Below, in pieces: positions 4,115-6,330 of a stretch of DNA of 6,330 nucleotides. The stretch spans positions 1 to 6,330 of the forward strand of contig WJKG01000387.1 of assembly GCA_014729205.1 (NCBI GenBank). Reading direction: 5' to 3'. Source of the DNA: a candidate division GN15 bacterium. GTDB taxonomy: Bacteria > Zixibacteria > MSB-5A5 > GN15 > FEB-12. Under the pieces are notes generated by a model. That model was not told where the DNA came from and did not search any database. It worked only from the letters and a program-made list of their open reading frames with translations. The position numbers and the translations under genes were made by a program. How positions within the stretch are numbered: position 1 is the stretch's first letter; every line of letters begins with the position of its first letter.

Positions 4115-6330
4115 ATGCGACGTACTTTGAGCATAATGACGTTCGCGTTGGTGCTGTCGATTGCATTTGGAAGCAGTCCGGCACATGCGGCGTGTGGAGA
4201 CGTCAATCAGGATTCGGTGATTGACATCTCCGACATGACCACGCTAATCAACCATCTTCTGGTCACCGGTGAACCGCTGCTGGATACAGCCGATGCCAAT
4301 ATGGATGGTTGTCACGGCGTTGATATCGGAGATCTTAACACCCTTATTGGCTACCTGTTCACAGGGCTTAACGGTCCCTGTATCAGCGCCAACTGCGCAC
4401 TTTATCCCAACGGTTCAATCACACTGCACAGCGTTGTGAACGGCAACATGTCTGAAGTCTATGTTGGTGATACCGTGCGCCTGTACTTCACTATTGAGAA
4501 CGACAATGATTACTACGTCACCGCCTTCACCAATGGTTTCCGCGCCTATTCGCCGGATGGAGCCACCTGGGATGCGATCGATTTGCGTGCCTTCCCGTTT
4601 CTGGATAGCACCCAGATGTACTTCCTTGATGTAATCGAATATCCGGGAAGTCCGTACCCGGGAGATACCGTGGGCTTTGGTGGCTTTGGCATCAACGGCC
4701 TCCCGCCCGGATTTAGCGAAGTGAGCTTTGAAATCGTGATCGGCCCGTTTGATGCCGCCGACGCCGGCAAGACGGTGTGCATCGACTCCAGCCATTACCT
4801 AACTGACAACCCGTGGCTGTGGTGCTCAAAGAGCCGACTGCGGTTGCACCCAATCTGGACCGACCCATACTGCTTTGAGATCGTTGATCCACCCGAGACC
4901 AACATCTCGCTTCATGATGTCACTGGTGATATCGCCCCGGGTGTCGTCCGTACCGACGTGCCCGTGTCATTCGATTTTCTTTACGACAACGGATCCGACA
5001 CTAACATCATAGGATTCACTAATGGCTATCGGGTGTATTCTCCCGATGGCGCCAATGTAAGCATCCAGGCGGGAGAGGCGATTGGCTCAATTTGGACAGA
5101 TAGTGTCTTTAATGACGCCTTCTCCATTGTGTATTTCGGTCCCGGGCCGGATACGGTTGGTTTCGGAGGAGTTACTATCTTTGGCGACGGCTTCCCAGCT
5201 CATACGCAAGATGTCGCCTTTCGACTCACGGTCAATCCGCTTGATTCAGTCGATAATGGCAAACATGTTTGTGTTGACTCCTCATTCTACCCGCCAGCCG
5301 GTCAATGGCTCTGGGGAGCCGCCACGGGACCGTCTTTTATCCCCGGATGGGATGGTCCGCACTGCTATGAGATTCAGTGGGTTGATGATCCCCCGGTTGC
5401 ACTCGATGTACCCGACAGTGTCTTCATCACCGTCTATGAGGGCACCGATGACATACCGTACGAAGTGATCGAGGTCGGTACAGAGTTCAATACCGACCCG
5501 GTGGCCTTCACCGCAAATATCGTCGAGGATTTCGGACCATTCGTGCTTAGCCATCCCGGAGACGAAACACCGGACAGGGTTTATGTTTCAGCCTTACCTC
5601 AGGGGTTGACAACCGGTCGATATGTCAATACGATCGAGTTCACCTCAGACTCGGCCGACAACAGCCCACAATACACATATGCGGTTCTTGACGTTTTGGC
5701 GGAGCCGGAGACGGGGTTCCTGGTTGATGGGTTCTACGGTACCTACGGTCAGCAGATGCTCAAGGCGGGATCTGTGTGCTGGTTTGATCTGCGACTGATC
5801 AATAACACCTCTCAACCGATCACTGGCTTCACCAACGGTATCAGGATTCACTCACCAGATGGCGCCGGTTGGTCGACAGCCTGGGCCGATTCCATTCCGG
5901 GCTTGAAGTCGATCTTTGACGGCGGCGTCTTCCTCAACTATTTCGGAGTGAGCGGCTCCGGCGCCGATACCCTCGGCTACGGAGCGGTGACCATTTTCGC
6001 CGATGGCTTCCAGCCCGGCGGAGATATGGAACCGTTCTCAGGACACTTCGGACCAATCGGCTCCTCCAACGCCTTCAAGACCATCTGTGTCGACTCCTCA
6101 TACTATCCACCCGCTGGCGTTTGGCTGTGGTCAAGCGTCACAGGCGGCGAAGTCATCCCCGACTGGAACGGCCCGCAGTGCTATGAAGTATATGCGCCCA
6201 ATCGGATGATCTCCTTAGATGGCAACCCGTACCCGTCAGGGTCTATTAATATCACAACTGAAGTCGGTGTGGATATACTGGACTACACGCTGTATATAGA
6301 ATCCATAGACGGTATGAGCACTCCTGTGCA
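4115..6330 (+). CDS. Secreted dockerin-containing repeat protein with BACON/Ig-like domain (3' end beyond window)
   Basis: The frame is open for 738 codons to the window edge, so the C-terminus is missing. Residues 1-25 are a typical Sec signal peptide (basic MRRT, hydrophobic core, cleavage after AHA). Residues 28-89 form a dockerin-type pair of EF-hand-like calcium loops: D29, N31, D33, D37, D40 in the first; D60, N62, D64, D70, D73 in the second, which has a two-residue insertion. Each loop is followed by a helix (LINHLL, LIGYLF). Three related cassettes of about 160 residues follow (about 97-256, 263-420 and 533-691), each with FTNG, SPDG, an FGG/YGA-type glycine strand, CVDSS/CIDSS, WLW and CYE/CFE motifs. 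Residues about 427-528 look like a BACON/Ig-type beta-sandwich, ending LTTGRYVNTIEFTS (498-511). A further domain begins near 700. It is exported and probably cell-surface or extracellular. No catalytic motif is visible; an adhesive, carbohydrate-binding or structural role is inference. Confidence 0.88.
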   Translation, partial: MRRTLSIMTFALVLSIAFGSSPAHAACGDVNQDSVIDISDMTTLINHLLVTGEPLLDTADANMDGCHGVDIGDLNTLIGYLFTGLNGPCISANCALYPNGSITLHSVVNGNMSEVYVGDTVRLYFTIENDNDYYVTAFTNGFRAYSPDGATWDAIDLRAFPFLDSTQMYFLDVIEYPGSPYPGDTVGFGGFGINGLPPGFSEVSFEIVIGPFDAADAGKTVCIDSSHYLTDNPWLWCSKSRLRLHPIWTDPYCFEIVDPPETNISLHDVTGDIAPGVVRTDVPVSFDFLYDNGSDTNIIGFTNGYRVYSPDGANVSIQAGEAIGSIWTDSVFNDAFSIVYFGPGPDTVGFGGVTIFGDGFPAHTQDVAFRLTVNPLDSVDNGKHVCVDSSFYPPAGQWLWGAATGPSFIPGWDGPHCYEIQWVDDPPVALDVPDSVFITVYEGTDDIPYEVIEVGTEFNTDPVAFTANIVEDFGPFVLSHPGDETPDRVYVSALPQGLTTGRYVNTIEFTSDSADNSPQYTYAVLDVLAEPETGFLVDGFYGTYGQQMLKAGSVCWFDLRLINNTSQPITGFTNGIRIHSPDGAGWSTAWADSIPGLKSIFDGGVFLNYFGVSGSGADTLGYGAVTIFADGFQPGGDMEPFSGHFGPIGSSNAFKTICVDSSYYPPAGVWLWSSVTGGEVIPDWNGPQCYEVYAPNRMISLDGNPYPSGSINITTEVGVDILDYTLYIESIDGMSTPV
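4196..4381 (+). other. Dockerin type I-like module (two calcium-binding repeats)
   Basis: This encodes residues 28-89 of the secreted protein. Both halves show the D-x-N-x-D calcium loop and the following hydrophobic helix typical of type I dockerins. The second loop carries two extra residues (CH at 66-67) and could be restrained by cysteines nearby (C66, C89, C94). Dockerins normally bind cohesin domains; no cohesin is in this window. In bacteria without cellulosomes such modules may serve other Ca-dependent contacts. Confidence 0.8.
4403..4882 (+). repeat. Protein-level repeat, cassette 1 (residues about 97-256)
   Basis: Anchor motifs are FTNG at 138-141, SPDG at 146-149, VGFGGFGING at 186-195, VCIDSS at 221-226 and YCFEI at 252-256. 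Cys222 and Cys253 are 31 residues apart, as in the other two copies. This copy is the most diverged at its end, where it has CSKSRLRLHPIW and an extra Cys237. Confidence 0.8.
4901..5374 (+). repeat. Protein-level repeat, cassette 2 (residues about 263-420)
   Basis: FTNG at 301-304, SPDG at 309-312, VGFGGVTIFGDGF at 348-360, VCVDSSFYPPAGQWLW at 385-400 and PGWDGPHCYEI at 410-420. Cys386 and Cys417 are 31 apart. It is closest to cassette 3 and clearly diverged from both neighbours at DNA level, so the duplication is old. Confidence 0.85.
5393..5698 (+). other. BACON/Ig-like beta-sandwich domain inserted between cassettes 2 and 3
   Basis: Residues about 427-528 have the style of BACON-like domains: an opening VPDSVFITVYEG, a middle VAFTANIVEDFGPFVLSHPG, then DRVYVSALPQGLTTGRY and TIEFTS. 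Such domains are found in secreted and surface proteins as spacers or glycan-binding modules. The assignment is by pattern only; a generic Ig-like fold is the alternative. Confidence 0.5.
5711..6190 (+). repeat. Protein-level repeat, cassette 3 (residues about 533-691)
   Basis: FTNG at 572-575, SPDG at 580-583, LGYGAVTIFADGF at 620-632, ICVDSSYYPPAGVWLW at 657-672 and PDWNGPQCYEV at 682-692. Cys658 and Cys689 are 31 apart. The copy has a short insertion before CVDSS compared with cassette 2. Confidence 0.85.

Noticed and set aside
4415..4795. 126-codon minus-strand open frame inside the dockerin protein gene
   Set aside because: It is antisense to the long plus-strand frame with signal peptide and repeated motifs, and shows no independent protein features.

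Overview
The window (about 55% G+C by eye) carries five protein-coding genes in three transcription units and looks like chromosomal DNA of an anaerobic or facultatively anaerobic bacterium. Two features suggest a deep-branching FCB-type lineage such as Zixibacteria: a dockerin-type calcium-binding module of the 'VDIGDL..LI.YLF' style on a secreted protein, and a HybA/HybB/small-membrane-protein respiratory module. The lineage guess is inference from protein style only; no rRNA or other marker is present.

Left part (1-1617, + strand): the 3' end of an iron-sulfur subunit gene of HybA/HmcB type, a complete HybB/NrfD-family ten-helix quinone-interacting subunit, and a 51-residue single-helix membrane protein resembling HmcD. 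They are packed with 0 nt and 16 nt between them and each downstream gene has a strong Shine-Dalgarno, so this is one operon. It probably encodes the membrane part of a complex that moves electrons between periplasmic redox proteins and the quinone pool. The plus-strand operon ends at 1617.

Middle part (1654-3831, - strand): a two-gene operon that converges on the first. Its promoter-proximal gene encodes an unusual 621-residue protein in which a Crp-type cyclic-nucleotide-binding domain (no helix-turn-helix) is fused to a complete E. coli AspA-like aspartate ammonia-lyase. It is followed after 6 nt by a 101-residue protein of unknown function.

A 283-nt divergent intergenic region (3832-4114) holds a good sigma70-type promoter for the rightward gene, and a weaker candidate for the leftward operon overlaps it.

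Right part (4115 to the end, + strand): the first 738 codons of a large secreted protein, open to the edge of the window. It has a signal peptide, a two-repeat dockerin module, two copies of a roughly 160-residue cassette, a BACON/Ig-like domain, a third cassette and the beginning of a further domain. Each cassette has two cysteines exactly 31 residues apart.

The most unusual items are the cNMP-domain/aspartase fusion with its linked unknown gene, and the secreted repeat protein with an N-terminal dockerin. No mobile elements, RNA genes or CRISPR arrays were seen.
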